Assembly: GCF_032854445.1 (NCBI RefSeq)
Contig: NC_088302.1
Coordinates: 42,696,645 to 42,760,644, forward strand
Length of the DNA: 64,000 bases
DNA from: Liolophura sinensis
Lineage: Eukaryota; Mollusca; Polyplacophora; Chitonida; Chitonidae
Direction: 5' to 3'
Below are positions 30,101 through 33,960 of the stretch, piece by piece (the stretch's first letter is position 1; each line of letters opens with the position of its first letter). Under the pieces are notes generated by a model. It had not been told where the DNA came from. It saw nothing but the letters and a program-made list of their open reading frames with translations, and did not search any database. Made by a program: the position numbers and the translations under genes.

Positions 30101-31376
30101 CTTTTTGTAAAGACTGTTTTATACATTGCTTTTTATTGCAAATTGCGCTGTTACATTCTGTATTACAACATGCTACTCTTTTTGTAATAAATATACTGCT
30201 GCTCCCATAACAGCCACTATTACAAATCGCCTTTTATTCCATTTGCGTTGTTACACTCTGATAGTGGTTTTATGTAATAAATTATTACAAATTGTAAGTT
30301 CCACGGTAGCTTTTTATTATAACGTATTCCTTTGAAGAATGTATTACAAAAGGCTACTCTCTTTATGTAATAAATTACAACTCTTAGAGTGGCGTTTTGA
30401 ATTAACTTTTTCCTTTCAAGAATTTATTACAAACTGCCACAATTTTGTAATTACTTATTCCTTGCAAGAATCTATTACAAATTGCTATTTATTACAAACT
30501 GTGTTACTTACCATGAGAGCGACTTTTTTGTAATATTACAGTGGTTTTCCCAAACTTTACATTAAACTTCAGTAACATCTGCACGAAAGTGGGTAAAAAC
30601 TTCCGATTCTGTGCAGAGCACATGTAGTAAACGTATACTAGTTATGAGAAGTTATAGTACTGTGAGACTACAGCAAAAGTGAAAGGTGGATTCGAACTCA
30701 CAACTGTTAGTAGAATCATCGGTTATTAGCTTAGTACGCTCCGGGTGCAGCGGAAAGGGGCGTGAGAGGGATAAGGAAAAATGTTGGTATACGTCAGTAG
30801 AATCATCAGGTTTTAGTGCAATGCTAAGGGAGGTGTGGGGGGCGTGACAGGGAAATGAGTCACAGACTCATGTGAAAATGCCGTTTCTGATGAGTAATAA
30901 TCTCATACAGTACATCTTACGCAGAAAGCTCAAAGCACGACGGAACGCACGAAACAAAGCGAACGAGAGCGTTCATGCGGCTTAGGACTAGTTTGTTAAA
31001 GACTGAAGTTCCACAAAAAACTTCCTTCTATTACTGTTAGCAGTTGAGTAATGGTAATGACAAAATATACCAAGGCAGGAAAATACATACTTTGGAAAAA
31101 AATTTCAGGAGTCATAAGAACATTCTTGACCGTATATATTTGTCCACAAAACATGAGTACTGCTAATCCGAATGCTTCTCCTTTGCCGCATTCTGCCACA
31201 TTTTTTTTTTGCTGACATCAAAACTTTTATTTTGCCATCATCCTGATTGTGACAAATTAAATGCTCAAAATTGAGGTAATATGAAGCCTTCTCTTTCTTC
31301 CTTTGACAATTTATACACTGCAGACCATTTTTAAAAAATCTGTTTTAATGTATTACAGAAACGAAGAAGGAAATAA
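28..31376 (+). CDS. TEP: Thioester-containing protein (alpha-2-macroglobulin family), 33 exons, 5' end outside window
   Basis: This is the 3' portion of a TEP gene, modelled by hand from 33 GT-AG exons. The exons total 4,161 nt, or 1,386 codons plus stop, and every junction keeps phase. Family members run to about 1,400-1,500 residues, so the signal peptide and most of MG1 should lie upstream. Approximate layout in residues of this fragment: MG2 from 45, MG3 from 137, MG4 from about 270, MG5 to about 502, MG6 and variable region 503-665, MG7 and start of CUB 665-865, thioester domain 866-1225, receptor-binding (MG8) domain 1226-1346, cysteine-rich end 1347-1386. A multibasic site at 577-582 predicts cleavage into two chains. 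The thioester GCGEQ is at 885-889. The C-terminus is basic with no hydrophobic GPI signal, which favours a secreted TEP over a CD109-like anchored form. By family, it would bind pathogen surfaces or proteases covalently. The family call is near certain; orthology within the family is not established. Confidence 0.95.
200..595 (+). other. TEP intron 1, nothing recognised
   Basis: AT-rich intron sequence. I see no ORF of interest, repeat or RNA gene in it. Confidence 0.6.
596..666 (+). CDS. TEP: TEP exon 2: MG2
   Basis: The acceptor is TTTATTTAG and the donor is AGG|GTAAGT. The split codon gives Val, then [16 protein letters not shown], the usual MG2 continuation after the signature in exon 1. 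It ends in phase 0. Confidence 0.93.
667..1312 (+). other. TEP intron 2, nothing recognised
   Basis: AT-rich intron. The open frame at 1027-1242 has no family resemblance and is treated as chance. Confidence 0.55.
1313..1438 (+). CDS. TEP: TEP exon 3: MG2
   Basis: The acceptor is CTTCCAG and the donor is GCG|GTAAGA. The 42 codons in phase 0 include the family pattern [18 protein letters not shown] and end ITVYSA. The last bases of this exon and its donor are repeated many times in the next intron (see the minisatellite at 1432-2390). Confidence 0.95.
1432..2390 (+). repeat. Minisatellite, about 53-bp unit, containing exon-3 end and splice donor
   Basis: Roughly 17 imperfect units follow the pattern 'TCTGCGGTAAGAGGTCATTG', then 'TAGTATACACTAAAAACTGT' and 'GAAGACCTTGATGT'. 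The first unit is the real exon-3 end plus donor (1432-1446). Copies at about 1860-2060 are nearly identical, so array growth there was recent. Confidence 0.93.
2623..2662 (+). CDS. TEP: TEP exon 4: MG2/MG3 hinge
   Basis: This short 40-nt exon encodes [13 protein letters not shown] and ends in phase 1 at G|GTATGT. The F-V-EY pattern before VLPRIEV is typical of the MG2-MG3 junction. Confidence 0.9.
2700..3060 (+). repeat. Possible old SINE-like element
   Basis: The stretch has a GAGTTCAGTCCC B-box-like sequence near 2826. It ends in 'GTTAAAACCCAATCAAACAC', similar to the tail of the main SINE family. No target-site duplication was identified. Confidence 0.35.
3145..3500 (-). mobile_element. 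tRNA-derived SINE, second family, full length
   Basis: The right end, read on the minus strand, is tRNA-like: 'TGGCTAAGTTGGTAGAGCG' (A box) and 'GGGTCAATCTTGGG' (B box). The left end is GAGTGAGTGAGTGCTTGGGG. It is flanked by TTTTTCACATTTGA (3132-3145) and TTTTTCATATTTGA (3501-3514), a 14-bp target-site duplication with one mismatch. I recall such elements as common in molluscs. Confidence 0.85.
3591..3675 (+). CDS. TEP: TEP exon 5: start of MG3
   Basis: The acceptor is TTGTTTCAG and the donor is AA|GTAAGC. It reads [19 protein letters not shown] and onwards, the standard opening of MG3. It ends in phase 2. Confidence 0.93.
3740..4860 (+). repeat. Short direct duplication inside TEP intron 5
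   Basis: Segments at about 3803-3861 and 4787-4850 share 'GTTTTGGAAAT', then 'TATTGA' and 'GGAACGTCCA-TTTGGTTG'. The second copy ends just before exon 6. Similarity is moderate over about 60 bp. Confidence 0.5.
4287..4423 (+). mobile_element. SINE family 1, internally deleted copy
   Basis: It retains GCGCTAGCGCAGCG, GAGTTCAAGTCC (B box) and the tail 'GTCGTATAAGTGAAATATTC', ending in (AAAT)n. The middle of the element is missing. Confidence 0.85.
4898..5012 (+). CDS. TEP: TEP exon 6: MG3
   Basis: The acceptor is TTTACCAG and the donor is AAC|GTATGG, slightly weak. It encodes [17 protein letters not shown] and onwards, matching the YTYGKPVKG-type strand of MG3. It ends in phase 0. Confidence 0.92.
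5075..5260 (+). repeat. Interspersed repeat C, copy 1
   Basis: It shares 'TAATAAGTTATAATTAACAT', 'CCTAACTGAGATAAATT' and 'GGTCGGATTTCAC' in the same order with copies at 26745-26985, 27480-27600 and 38360-38600. It has no coding capacity, so a non-autonomous element is likely. Confidence 0.7.
5387..5611 (+). CDS. TEP: TEP exon 7: end of MG3 and start of MG4
   Basis: Seventy-five codons lie between GCTACAG and T|GTGAGT. The C-terminal [12 protein letters not shown] corresponds to the conserved FKPGLPY-G strand at the start of MG4. A sequon, NLT, is present. Confidence 0.95.
5990..6304 (+). CDS. TEP: TEP exon 8: MG4
   Basis: This is the largest exon, 105 codons between TCCCCAG and ATC|GTGAGT. 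It opens [13 protein letters not shown], completing the MG4 strand begun in exon 7. It also holds an acidic-aromatic stretch (DEDWWYPRY) and two sequons, NSS and NLT. Confidence 0.94.
6395..6725 (+). repeat. Minisatellite, about 32-bp unit, TEP intron 8
   Basis: About ten imperfect copies of 'CTGTACATTTTCTTTAACGG' plus 'AACTACACACAG'. A related sequence (CTGCATTATCTTTAACTC) lies only about 15-30 nt after the exon-8 donor and may be the seed. Confidence 0.85.
6726..7655 (+). other. TEP intron 8, remainder
   Basis: AT-rich unique-looking sequence. I see no exon with family resemblance here. Confidence 0.5.
7655..7800 (-). mobile_element. SINE family 1, truncated and diverged
   Basis: Minus-strand tail 'ATTTATTTGATTGGAGTTTTACGC', in segments of ATTTATTTGATTGG and TTTTACGCTGTAC, then TACTACATCGGCCATCAGTATGG in diverged form. 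It is the 3' half only. Confidence 0.7.
7985..8083 (+). CDS. TEP: TEP exon 9: MG4/MG5 junction
   Basis: The acceptor is TGTTTTCAG and the donor is CAG|GTAAAT. Residues [14 protein letters not shown] match the conserved A-SPSNSYIQ motif of the family. Thirty-three codons, phase 0. Confidence 0.94.
8728..8790 (+). CDS. TEP: TEP exon 10: MG5
   Basis: Twenty-one codons between AATTAACAG and TTG|GTGAGT, reading [21 protein letters not shown]. It is short but in phase with both neighbours, with family-like content after the SPSNS motif. Confidence 0.87.
9015..9240 (+). mobile_element. SINE family 1, diverged copy
   Basis: It carries GCGCCTGCTCAGCG, GTGAGTTCAAGTACAGCTC, 'TAATGCTGGCCGCCGTGG' and the tail AACACCAATCAAATAAATG. 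The A box is lost. It ends about 60 nt before exon 11. Confidence 0.85.
9302..9496 (+). CDS. TEP: TEP exon 11: MG5
   Basis: Sixty-five codons between CCCCACAG and AAG|GTAAGC. It starts ITSRGRVV and includes [19 protein letters not shown], the conserved P-ARLLVYY--DGE-V strand, ending FENK. No SINE sequence overlaps it, although a SINE fragment ends about 60 nt upstream. Confidence 0.95.
10075..10212 (+). repeat. 18-bp tandem repeat next to exon-12 acceptor
   Basis: Seven to eight copies of ATTGTGAGTCTGATCTGT end about 10 nt before the exon-12 polypyrimidine region. Units include donor-like GTGAGT. Confidence 0.93.
10224..10373 (+). CDS. TEP: TEP exon 12: start of MG6
   Basis: Fifty codons between CATATAG and CAG|GTTTGT. 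It contains [18 protein letters not shown] and [10 protein letters not shown], the usual 'P G - - V - - - V - A - P - S - V' strand pair of MG6. A second copy with 77% nucleotide identity (34 differences in 150) lies inverted at 37932-38081. Confidence 0.95.
10570..11650 (+). repeat. Minisatellite, about 50-bp unit, TEP intron 12
   Basis: About 20 imperfect units of 'GAGGTATTATCACACAAGAT', 'CCCCGACACACGGTGT' and 'CCATCCTGAACAAT'. A C-tract of about 17 occurs near 10871-10889. Three nearly identical units at about 11480-11620 mark recent expansion. Confidence 0.95.
12087..12239 (+). CDS. TEP: TEP exon 13: variable region with multibasic processing site
   Basis: Fifty-one codons between ATGCAG and TCG|GTAAGG. 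It is very aromatic ([10 protein letters not shown]) and contains the basic run ARRRRKRS. Position and motif match the proprotein-convertase cleavage of C3/C4 and many invertebrate TEPs, which yields N- and C-terminal chains. This is the least conserved part of the family, equivalent to the bait or hypervariable region. Confidence 0.9.
12159..12176 (+). other. TEP: Predicted furin-type cleavage site RRRRKR|S
   Basis: Six consecutive basic codons encode residues 577-582 and are followed by Ser. This satisfies R-X-K/R-R. In C3 the RRRR tetrapeptide sits between the MG6 halves in the same relative position, so two-chain processing is a family-based inference. Confidence 0.8.
12638..12704 (+). 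CDS. TEP: TEP exon 14: MG6
   Basis: The acceptor is ATTTCAG and the donor is G|GTATGA. It reads [15 protein letters not shown], the conserved 'aGl-vlTd' strand that resumes MG6 after the variable region. It ends in phase 1. Confidence 0.93.
12941..13092 (-). mobile_element. SINE family 1, 3' part
   Basis: It begins with (TATT)n, then 'TTTTACGCCGTACTCAAGAA' and CGGCCAGCATTATGG. It stops after GCAGGTTGCTGCAG, leaving the tRNA head missing. Confidence 0.85.
13194..13311 (+). CDS. TEP: TEP exon 15: MG6/MG7 with FPETWLF motif
   Basis: The acceptor is TTGTTACAG and the donor is AA|GTAAGT. Residues [16 protein letters not shown] match the near-invariant RK-FPETWLW signature of the family. It ends in phase 2. 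Confidence 0.96.
13419..13690 (+). mobile_element. SINE family 1, full-length copy
   Basis: It starts GGGGCCTCCGTGGCTCAGTC. TGGCTCAGTCGG fits the pol III A box and GAGTTCAAGACC the B box. The conserved tail 'TATAAGTGAAATATTCTTGA' is followed by AACACCAATC and an A-tract. The 13-bp target-site duplication AATTCAGAATTAG flanks it (13406-13418 and 13691-13703). Confidence 0.96.
13885..14002 (+). CDS. TEP: TEP exon 16: MG7
   Basis: The acceptor is TTTTTTTAG and the donor is AAG|GTACAT. It contains [13 protein letters not shown] and SGFGIS, the classic 'PDSITSW-- - A---s---G-gis' block. It ends in phase 0. Confidence 0.96.
14035..14200 (+). repeat. About 42-bp tandem repeat, TEP intron 16
   Basis: Three to four imperfect units carry 'ATGGATGTGTAGAATATATC' and TGAGTGTGAATAATGCA. 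It starts about 30 nt after the exon-16 donor. Confidence 0.75.
14372..14485 (+). CDS. TEP: TEP exon 17: MG7
   Basis: Thirty-eight codons between ATCTTACAG and ACG|GTGAGT. It reads [19 protein letters not shown] and onwards, the conserved 'KPFF--l-lPYSV-RGE' strand, ending in a sequon (NQT). Confidence 0.96.
15218..15319 (+). CDS. TEP: TEP exon 18: MG7
   Basis: Thirty-four codons between CTTAAAG and ACT|GTAAGT. The sequence begins VVVELQGS, continuing the MG7 strands after 'vFNY'. In phase with both neighbours. Confidence 0.9.
15669..15797 (+). CDS. TEP: TEP exon 19: MG7 end and CUB start
   Basis: Forty-three codons between TTCAAAG and ATC|GTAAGC. The text [13 protein letters not shown] and [11 protein letters not shown] matches the family 'lG-i-i-V-A-s----D-v-r-L-V-PEG' block that leads into the CUB domain. 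Confidence 0.96.
15798..17953 (+). other. TEP intron 19
   Basis: A 2.2-kb intron. It holds one 5'-truncated SINE (16259-16463). The rest is AT-rich with no exon-like block that I can relate to the family. Confidence 0.6.
16259..16463 (+). mobile_element. SINE family 1, 5'-truncated
   Basis: It begins at CCTCCCACCAATGCGGTCGC, retains GAGTTCAAGCCC and the intact tail through AACACTAATCAAATAAATAG. The tRNA A-box end is absent. Confidence 0.9.
17954..18092 (+). CDS. TEP: TEP exon 20: CUB domain before thioester domain
   Basis: It begins [16 protein letters not shown], matching the 'PEG------- - -v-dl' block, and ends [10 protein letters not shown] with donor G|GTAAGA in phase 1. A SINE inserted within 8 nt after the donor, and its target-site duplication copied the donor to 18261-18270. 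Confidence 0.95.
18100..18260 (-). mobile_element. SINE family 1 inserted at the exon-20 splice donor
   Basis: A minus-strand 3' portion of the SINE runs from (TATT)n through GCAGGTTGCTGGAAGACC. It is flanked by TCGGTAAGAT at 18090-18099 and again at 18261-18270. The first copy contains the authentic exon-20 donor. Confidence 0.92.
18693..18869 (+). CDS. TEP: TEP exon 21: thioester site
   Basis: The acceptor is ATTTAAAG and the donor is G|GTGAGC. It encodes [18 protein letters not shown], the diagnostic thioester region, followed by TVAVAKYLE. Human proteins have P-GCGEQNM; here Ser-Tyr precedes GCGEQ. It starts and ends in phase 1. Confidence 0.99.
18749..18763 (+). other. TEP: Thioester motif GCGEQ
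   Basis: Codons GGA TGC GGA GAG CAG encode residues 885-889. In this family Cys-886 and Gln-889 form the internal beta-cysteinyl-gamma-glutamyl thioester, which reacts with target nucleophiles after activation. Confidence 0.98.
18870..20187 (+). repeat. TEP intron 21 with degenerate tandem repeats
   Basis: From about 19320 to 19700 the motif 'CACATGATATCCTCATGAAT' and variants recur at irregular 50-60-bp spacing. Similar text resumes at 20461-20580, on the far side of a SINE. No exon is seen. Confidence 0.6.
20188..20463 (+). mobile_element. SINE family 1, full-length copy
   Basis: It starts GGAGCCTCCGTGGCTCAGTT, with A box TGGCTCAGTTGG. A small local duplication of GAGTTCAAGTCAAGTTCAAG occurs at the B box. 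Target-site duplication TTGAATACA lies at 20179-20187 and 20464-20472. Confidence 0.95.
20591..20672 (+). CDS. TEP: TEP exon 22: thioester domain
   Basis: The acceptor is CTGTTGTAG and the donor is TG|GTAAGG. Residues [19 protein letters not shown] match the conserved '[15 protein letters not shown]' helix-loop. It ends in phase 2, splitting the conserved Trp codon. Confidence 0.98.
21322..21484 (+). CDS. TEP: TEP exon 23: thioester domain with reactivity-controlling residue
   Basis: Acceptor ATGCAG and donor CAG|GTGCGA (weaker). It reads [10 protein letters not shown] and ends GKLHNRRLQ. The residue 116 positions after the thioester Cys is Asn-1002 (codon 21470-21472). The same spacing separates Cys988 and His1104 of mature human C3. 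His-1001 is one position earlier. Confidence 0.95.
21685..21925 (+). mobile_element. SINE family 1, diverged copy
   Basis: It carries GGGCCTCCGTGACATTGG (A box damaged), GTGAGTTCAAGTCCAGCTC (B box intact), and ends in (AAAT)n. Confidence 0.88.
21980..22240 (+). repeat. Possible additional SINE-like element
   Basis: It contains a B-box-like GGTTCAAAGGC near 22015 and ends 'GACGTTAAACAGTAATGGC' followed by A-rich DNA. This layout suggests an old tRNA-derived element, but no target-site duplication was found. Confidence 0.4.
22393..22458 (+). CDS. TEP: TEP exon 24: thioester domain
   Basis: Twenty-two codons between TGTTTTAG and ATT|GTAAGT. It contains [13 protein letters not shown], the conserved 'v-LTAyv--aLle' helix that follows the reactivity residue. 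Confidence 0.96.
22738..22912 (+). CDS. TEP: TEP exon 25: thioester domain
   Basis: The acceptor is TTTTCCAG and the donor is G|GTATAC. It includes AQSFVENYV and [19 protein letters not shown], the usual helix pair near the end of the alpha-toroid. It ends in phase 1. Confidence 0.95.
23418..23581. repeat. 45-bp inverted repeat (hairpin) in TEP intron 25
   Basis: The left arm (23418-23462) starts TTTCGGCCAACAAGACGC. The right arm (23537-23581) is its reverse complement with 6 mismatches in 45. The loop is 74 nt. Five of the six differences are C/T transitions. Confidence 0.88.
23698..23900 (+). CDS. TEP: TEP exon 26: thioester domain
   Basis: The acceptor is GCTTACAG and the donor is CAG|GTAGGT. 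It includes [20 protein letters not shown] and [19 protein letters not shown], the conserved 'WL--Qrn--GGf-StQ' motif. It ends in phase 0. Confidence 0.98.
24244..24393 (+). CDS. TEP: TEP exon 27: thioester domain end and CUB second half
   Basis: It begins [13 protein letters not shown], which completes the STQDTVVAL-ALS motif across the splice. It then passes into beta-strand sequence (SVSFTVND). Acceptor CTGTAG, donor ACT|GTGAGT. Confidence 0.97.
24820..24882 (+). CDS. TEP: TEP exon 28: CUB end
   Basis: Twenty-one codons between TTTTTCAG and TCT|GTACGT. It reads [14 protein letters not shown], matching the 'V---GsG-alvq-s' strand. The final 15 nt and the donor are the seed of the downstream tandem repeat. 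Confidence 0.93.
24870..25900 (+). repeat. Minisatellite, 39-bp unit, seeded by exon-28 end and donor
   Basis: Units read GTTTTCTTGGTTTCTGTAAG then 'TAACCCCTCTTCTCATCTT'. The first 15 bases equal the end of exon 28, and GTAAGT takes the place of its donor. Tight copies run about 25150-25560 and decay by about 25900. A SINE fragment interrupts the array at 24960-25103. Confidence 0.93.
24960..25103 (+). mobile_element. SINE family 1 fragment inside minisatellite
   Basis: It carries CGGCCGTACGTGTCTGACAG through 'GCCGCCGTCGTATAAGTGAA' and GAGTACGGTGAAATAAATG. It retains only the 3' half. Confidence 0.85.
25900..26551 (+). other. TEP intron 28, remainder
   Basis: Unique-looking AT-rich sequence between the minisatellite and exon 29. 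No feature recognised. Confidence 0.5.
26552..26661 (+). CDS. TEP: TEP exon 29: start of receptor-binding domain
   Basis: Acceptor ATTTTGCAG and donor AG|GTGAGC. It starts ISAKYN and ends MDLTVCAR, the 'v--rYN--------F-L-v' strands at the entry to MG8. It ends in phase 2. Confidence 0.94.
26745..26985 (+). repeat. Interspersed repeat C, copy 2 (with G-tract)
   Basis: It shares 'TCTAATAAATTATAATTAAC', 'AATAAAACCCTAACTGAGGT' and ATCACACTGTCGT with the other copies. A run of about 19 G (about 26800-26818) sits where other copies have GGTGCTAGGG or similar. Confidence 0.8.
27141..27291 (+). CDS. TEP: TEP exon 30: receptor-binding (MG8) domain
   Basis: The acceptor is CACTACAG and the donor is GAG|GTAAGA. 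It contains [20 protein letters not shown] and [10 protein letters not shown], the 'SnMaivev-l-sGf' and 'v-lY-d-i' strands of the receptor-binding domain. Confidence 0.96.
27480..27600 (+). repeat. Interspersed repeat C, copy 3 (partial)
   Basis: It holds the right half only: 'CTTAACCGAGGTAAACTGAC', AAGAGGCCGTATTTC and 'GCACACTGTCGTCGCTGCTC'. Confidence 0.75.
27920..28016 (+). mobile_element. SINE family 1, 3' fragment
   Basis: GGTTTCCTCCCACGATAATG and 'GCTGGCCGCCGTTGTATA' are followed by an interrupted tail and AACACCAATCAAAT. Confidence 0.82.
28165..28267 (+). CDS. TEP: TEP exon 31: MG8 end
   Basis: The acceptor is TGTCTTCAG and the donor is G|GTGAGT. It includes CVSLTATG and [13 protein letters not shown], the 'v-kP--v-VyDYY-p' terminal strand. 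Two of the six C-terminal cysteines lie here. Confidence 0.96.
28600..28880 (+). repeat. Possible tRNA-derived SINE of another family
   Basis: The start has tRNA-like spacing of TGGCCAAGAGGCTAAG and GGTTCAGTTCTGG. Its extent is uncertain and no flanking duplication is clear. Confidence 0.4.
29019..29122 (+). CDS. TEP: TEP exon 32: cysteine-rich C-terminus
   Basis: The acceptor is CATTTTAG and the donor is TCG|GTGAGA. It encodes [12 protein letters not shown] followed by three more Cys. A cysteine signature at the C-terminus is a known trait of invertebrate TEPs. It ends in phase 0; reading through the donor would give five more residues (VRLS-stop region). Confidence 0.9.
29123..30029 (+). 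other. TEP intron 32, first part
   Basis: No exon or known repeat recognised. A short run of ATTTATATATATTT-type sequence occurs near 29270-29300. Confidence 0.5.
30030..30540 (+). repeat. Imperfect tandem/palindromic repeat, TEP intron 32
   Basis: The modules 'TTATTCCTTTCAAGAATTTA', TTACAAA and AGAGTGGCTTTTTGTAATAA recur about 8 times at 45-60-bp spacing. Many are locally self-complementary (TTTGTAATAA / TTATTACAAA). Confidence 0.75.
31359..31376 (+). CDS. TEP: TEP exon 33: basic tail and stop
   Basis: After acceptor GTATTACAG the frame reads KRRRK then TAA. It is 2.2 kb beyond exon 32 and very short, so it is less certain than the others. Matching phase, a poly(A) signal 175 nt downstream and the plausible basic tail support it. 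An alternative acceptor at about 30540 would give WFSQTLH-stop. Confidence 0.6.
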   Translation, partial: KRRRK

Positions 31377-31550
31377 AGTGGTTGGCAAGATGGAAGAATG
31401 ACCGACATTTTCTGCCTTGAAAATACAGCTCCCTACGACACTGCTCAAAGCAATCTTTTTTCTTCTCTCTATACGATTTCACTTTTTATCGCTTTCTGGA
31501 AGTGGATTTTCCATGCCTACGTGTATGTCTCAAGTAGGAATGTTTGACTA

Positions 31551-31556
31551 AATAAA
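31551..31556 (+). terminator. AATAAA poly(A) signal of TEP gene
   Basis: A canonical AATAAA lies 175 nt after the proposed stop codon. A GT-rich stretch (GTTCCTGTGTTGTGT, from 31586) follows, as expected near a cleavage site. Confidence 0.55.
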
Positions 31557-31639
31557 TACAAGAACTGAACTCATTACGATGGATGTTCCTGTGTTGTGTA
31601 ATTTTCCTTTTTCAGTATTTCTTAATTTCACATTTAAAA

Positions 31640-31760
31640 ATTTTTCACGTATAAAATGGCACCCATTATATTATGGGTGGGCGAAATCGGATGACCAGGG
31701 GTAAACCACCGACCTCTGGTAAGTTACACGCCTCCACATGTAACCGATTGTGTATGTCGT
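31640..31760 (+). repeat. Interspersed repeat D, copy 1
   Basis: It has the core 'GGGGTAAACCACCGACCTCT' then GGTAAGTTAC and CCACATGT. Related cores occur at 32075-32280, 45010-45210 and 45800-45925. Confidence 0.55.
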
Positions 31761-32074
31761 AATGGTAAGTGATAAGGCAAGTAATCTCCACTGAACTTCA
31801 TGTAAAACTACACCAATGAGCATTGTCGACTATTCATACCAACCAATGACTCGAAAAGAACGGAAGCAGGGAATCTTGAATAACCCAGTCCGACAATGCA
31901 AATACCAATGATCCAAAGTCACGTGTGACATAGTGCTTAAAACACAATCGCCTTATTCACTCGGCCACAATATGATACCTTCATGATGTCAGTGGTTCTG
32001 TATATCTTCTCTGCAGTAGGACCCGTGGCTTAATGTGGTAAATTTATCCAGGCAACGGCGAAATTTTTTTATTG

Positions 32075-32280
32075 ATTGTGTCGTAAAGCCATAATCAAGA
32101 ATATTTCAGGCATACGACGATGGTCTGTTTTACGAGTGGAAGAACCGGAGTTCCCGGGGTTAATCATCGACATTTGGTAACTTACTGATGGGCTTTCCCA
32201 CATGTGCAAACTCTCTTGACTACTTGTCTTACTGCTTATTGCTGGGTTCAAACCCTGGTTTCCTCGTATGTTGATACATA
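32075..32280 (+). repeat. Interspersed repeat D, copy 2
   Basis: It opens with the shared tail 'ATAATCAAGAATATTTCAGG', continues CATACGACGATGGTC, then GGGGTTAATCATCGACATTT and TTCCCACATGTG. The shared tail suggests the same mobilising partner as SINE family 1. Confidence 0.6.
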
Positions 32281-32530
32281 GATATGCGCCTATTATCACG
32301 AGATCCAGGTCCGTTCGCACTGTTTCCTCTATTTTAGGCGTTGACTATACTGGGGTCTAACTTTTTGATCACTTCATGCTAATTCAGACACTGAAAACAC
32401 GCAAATGACTTTACTCAAACCTCTACATATTCCCACATAAAATTTCATCCGGTTCACTTAAACTACAAAAGAATGGAGAAATGTTTCTGCGGTTAAATGT
32501 TTCCTCCACCCAGTTAGGAATCGTTCTTAC

Positions 32531-32685
32531 CTGCAGCCGTTTCTTGTAGAGTTTTCCCTTGGAAGGATCGCCGAGGTTGTGTTGTACAGTTAAACGAGTA
32601 GGATGCTCTCAGATCCACCAGGTCCAGGCTTAGAAAGCTATGATTGCCACTGATTTTGATGGATTTTGCGACAAAAGCTGTTAAC
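32531..32685 (-). pseudogene. Copy of TEP exon 23
   Basis: It lies between ATTTCCAG and CAG|GTAAGA, both intact. LTAFVAKS is identical to exon 23. Further on, RRSFQGKTLQETA aligns with [13 protein letters not shown]. The length of 155 nt, against 163, shifts the frame. Confidence 0.92.
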
Positions 32686-32834
32686 CTGGAAATGGAAAGT
32701 GTCATATTGCACGTTAACAGCGGATGAGATACATCTAACGATCCATAGTTAGCAAGACCACAACTTAGCTTGTTTATAAGGTTGAATCTTGGCGTCAAAA
32801 GGGCCACTGGTATACCAAAAGTCAACCAAAATGG

Positions 32835-32885
32835 ACGTTTCTCAGCTCAATGATTGCAAGACCAATTTCCCAATTAGGTCAGACG
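32835..32885 (+). repeat. Interspersed repeat E, fragment
   Basis: 'ATTGCAAGACCAATTTCCCA', with the preceding AAAATGGACGTT, resembles segments at 38850-38930 and 42130-42230. Confidence 0.45.
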
Positions 32886-33059
32886 GCTGTCGTGTGTAAG
32901 CAAAGGGATCCACCTGTACATGATCTGAGCCAATTGGAAGCTCCCTTGCACGAGGAATGGAGGAATGGTAGCGACTTCCCCTTCATGCTGTCATCCAGAC
33001 CTAGGGCTGGTACACCCGATATCGACGTAAAACGCTTAAAGTGGTGTCAAATGGGGTAA

Positions 33060-33146
33060 TTTCAGCTAGCGCTTCAACACTCTTCCCTCCAGAACCATGT
33101 TTGTAAAGCCATTGTTCCTCATCAAAACCAGTGATGATAGAAATGC
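33060..33146 (-). pseudogene. Copy of TEP exon 22
   Basis: GFDEEQWLYKHGSGGKS aligns with [16 protein letters not shown]. The invariant DGSYS core has diverged to GSGGK. The acceptor AG is changed. Confidence 0.8.
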
Positions 33147-33319
33147 AGGTGCACAAATGGCTGGTGTCAGTCGAGGCAGCCATCTTGAGAATTTTATCCA
33201 GTCAAATGCGTGGCTATCCGATTGTACGACCTATGCTGTGATGTAGCCTTTACCCATTCACTTCATGAATTAAGTGACATATAATAACACAGGACTACTG
33301 CACAAGACATCATTTTAAG

Positions 33320-33450
33320 ATCGCTTACAACGATTTAATTATGTGTAACCGAAGGGCCATTTCACAAAAAGTTGTGGGACAGGCCTCTATCATTTACGGA
33401 CCACCACAGAGCCGTGTAATATTCAACGACTGTGTCACAAATTATGTCAG
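33320..33450 (-). pseudogene. Copy of TEP exon 21, thioester motif destroyed
   Basis: DIICDTVVEYYTALWW aligns with [16 protein letters not shown], and NFL-stop-NGPSV with NMVNFAPTV. The intervening GCGEQ position reads DRGLSH, so the Cys and Gln are gone. Confidence 0.75.
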
Positions 33451-33599
33451 ACAGTAACATCTCAGTGGGCAACGCTTAAAATTATCCTATAATATAGATT
33501 TTTTCTCTCTGAATTTATTACAACTGAAGAATTAAAATTTTGCTCCTTCGTCTTTCTTGCATACAATTAGGGATGTTTTTTTTCTGTTTTCTTTTCTAA

Positions 33600-33695
33600 A
33601 ATACAGTAAAATTATTGAGACACCGTATTCAAGCCGTTGTGCTTTCTCTGACGCCCGCGATAACTAGGTCAACACTGCTTTCATCATAGAAGCCA
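33600..33695 (-). pseudogene. Probable copy of TEP exon 20, frameshifted
   Basis: One frame gives NGFYDESSVDLV (compare [13 protein letters not shown]). Another frame further on gives AQRLEYGVSIIL (compare [10 protein letters not shown]). At least one frameshift and a stop separate them. Confidence 0.6.
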
Positions 33696-33844
33696 TTGCT
33701 ACAAAATCAAAGCATGAAATCCAGCGACAGTCATGTGCCTTAGTGCCTTAGTGGTGCTTAAATTTATTTCCATATTTCCCTAACTAGGCATGAATCTAGT
33801 TGGACAAGCATCCTATTGTAATTTTGTAAACATTTAATAGGAGT

Positions 33845-33960
33845 CAAAATCACCAGCACAATCCCTCCAGAGGCTACAAACTGAAACATCGTAACACTGA
33901 AATTGGTCCCATCGAGTTGGAGTGCCATTTGTTTGAGAGATGGCGTTGGACTAAGTGTTA
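33845..33960 (-). pseudogene. Copy of TEP exon 19
   Basis: It reads ALQLDGTNFSVTMFQFVASG, compared with [20 protein letters not shown]. Conserved positions are the L-L, the VT pair and the AS-G turn. The frame is open, but the expected donor is not visible. Confidence 0.75.
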
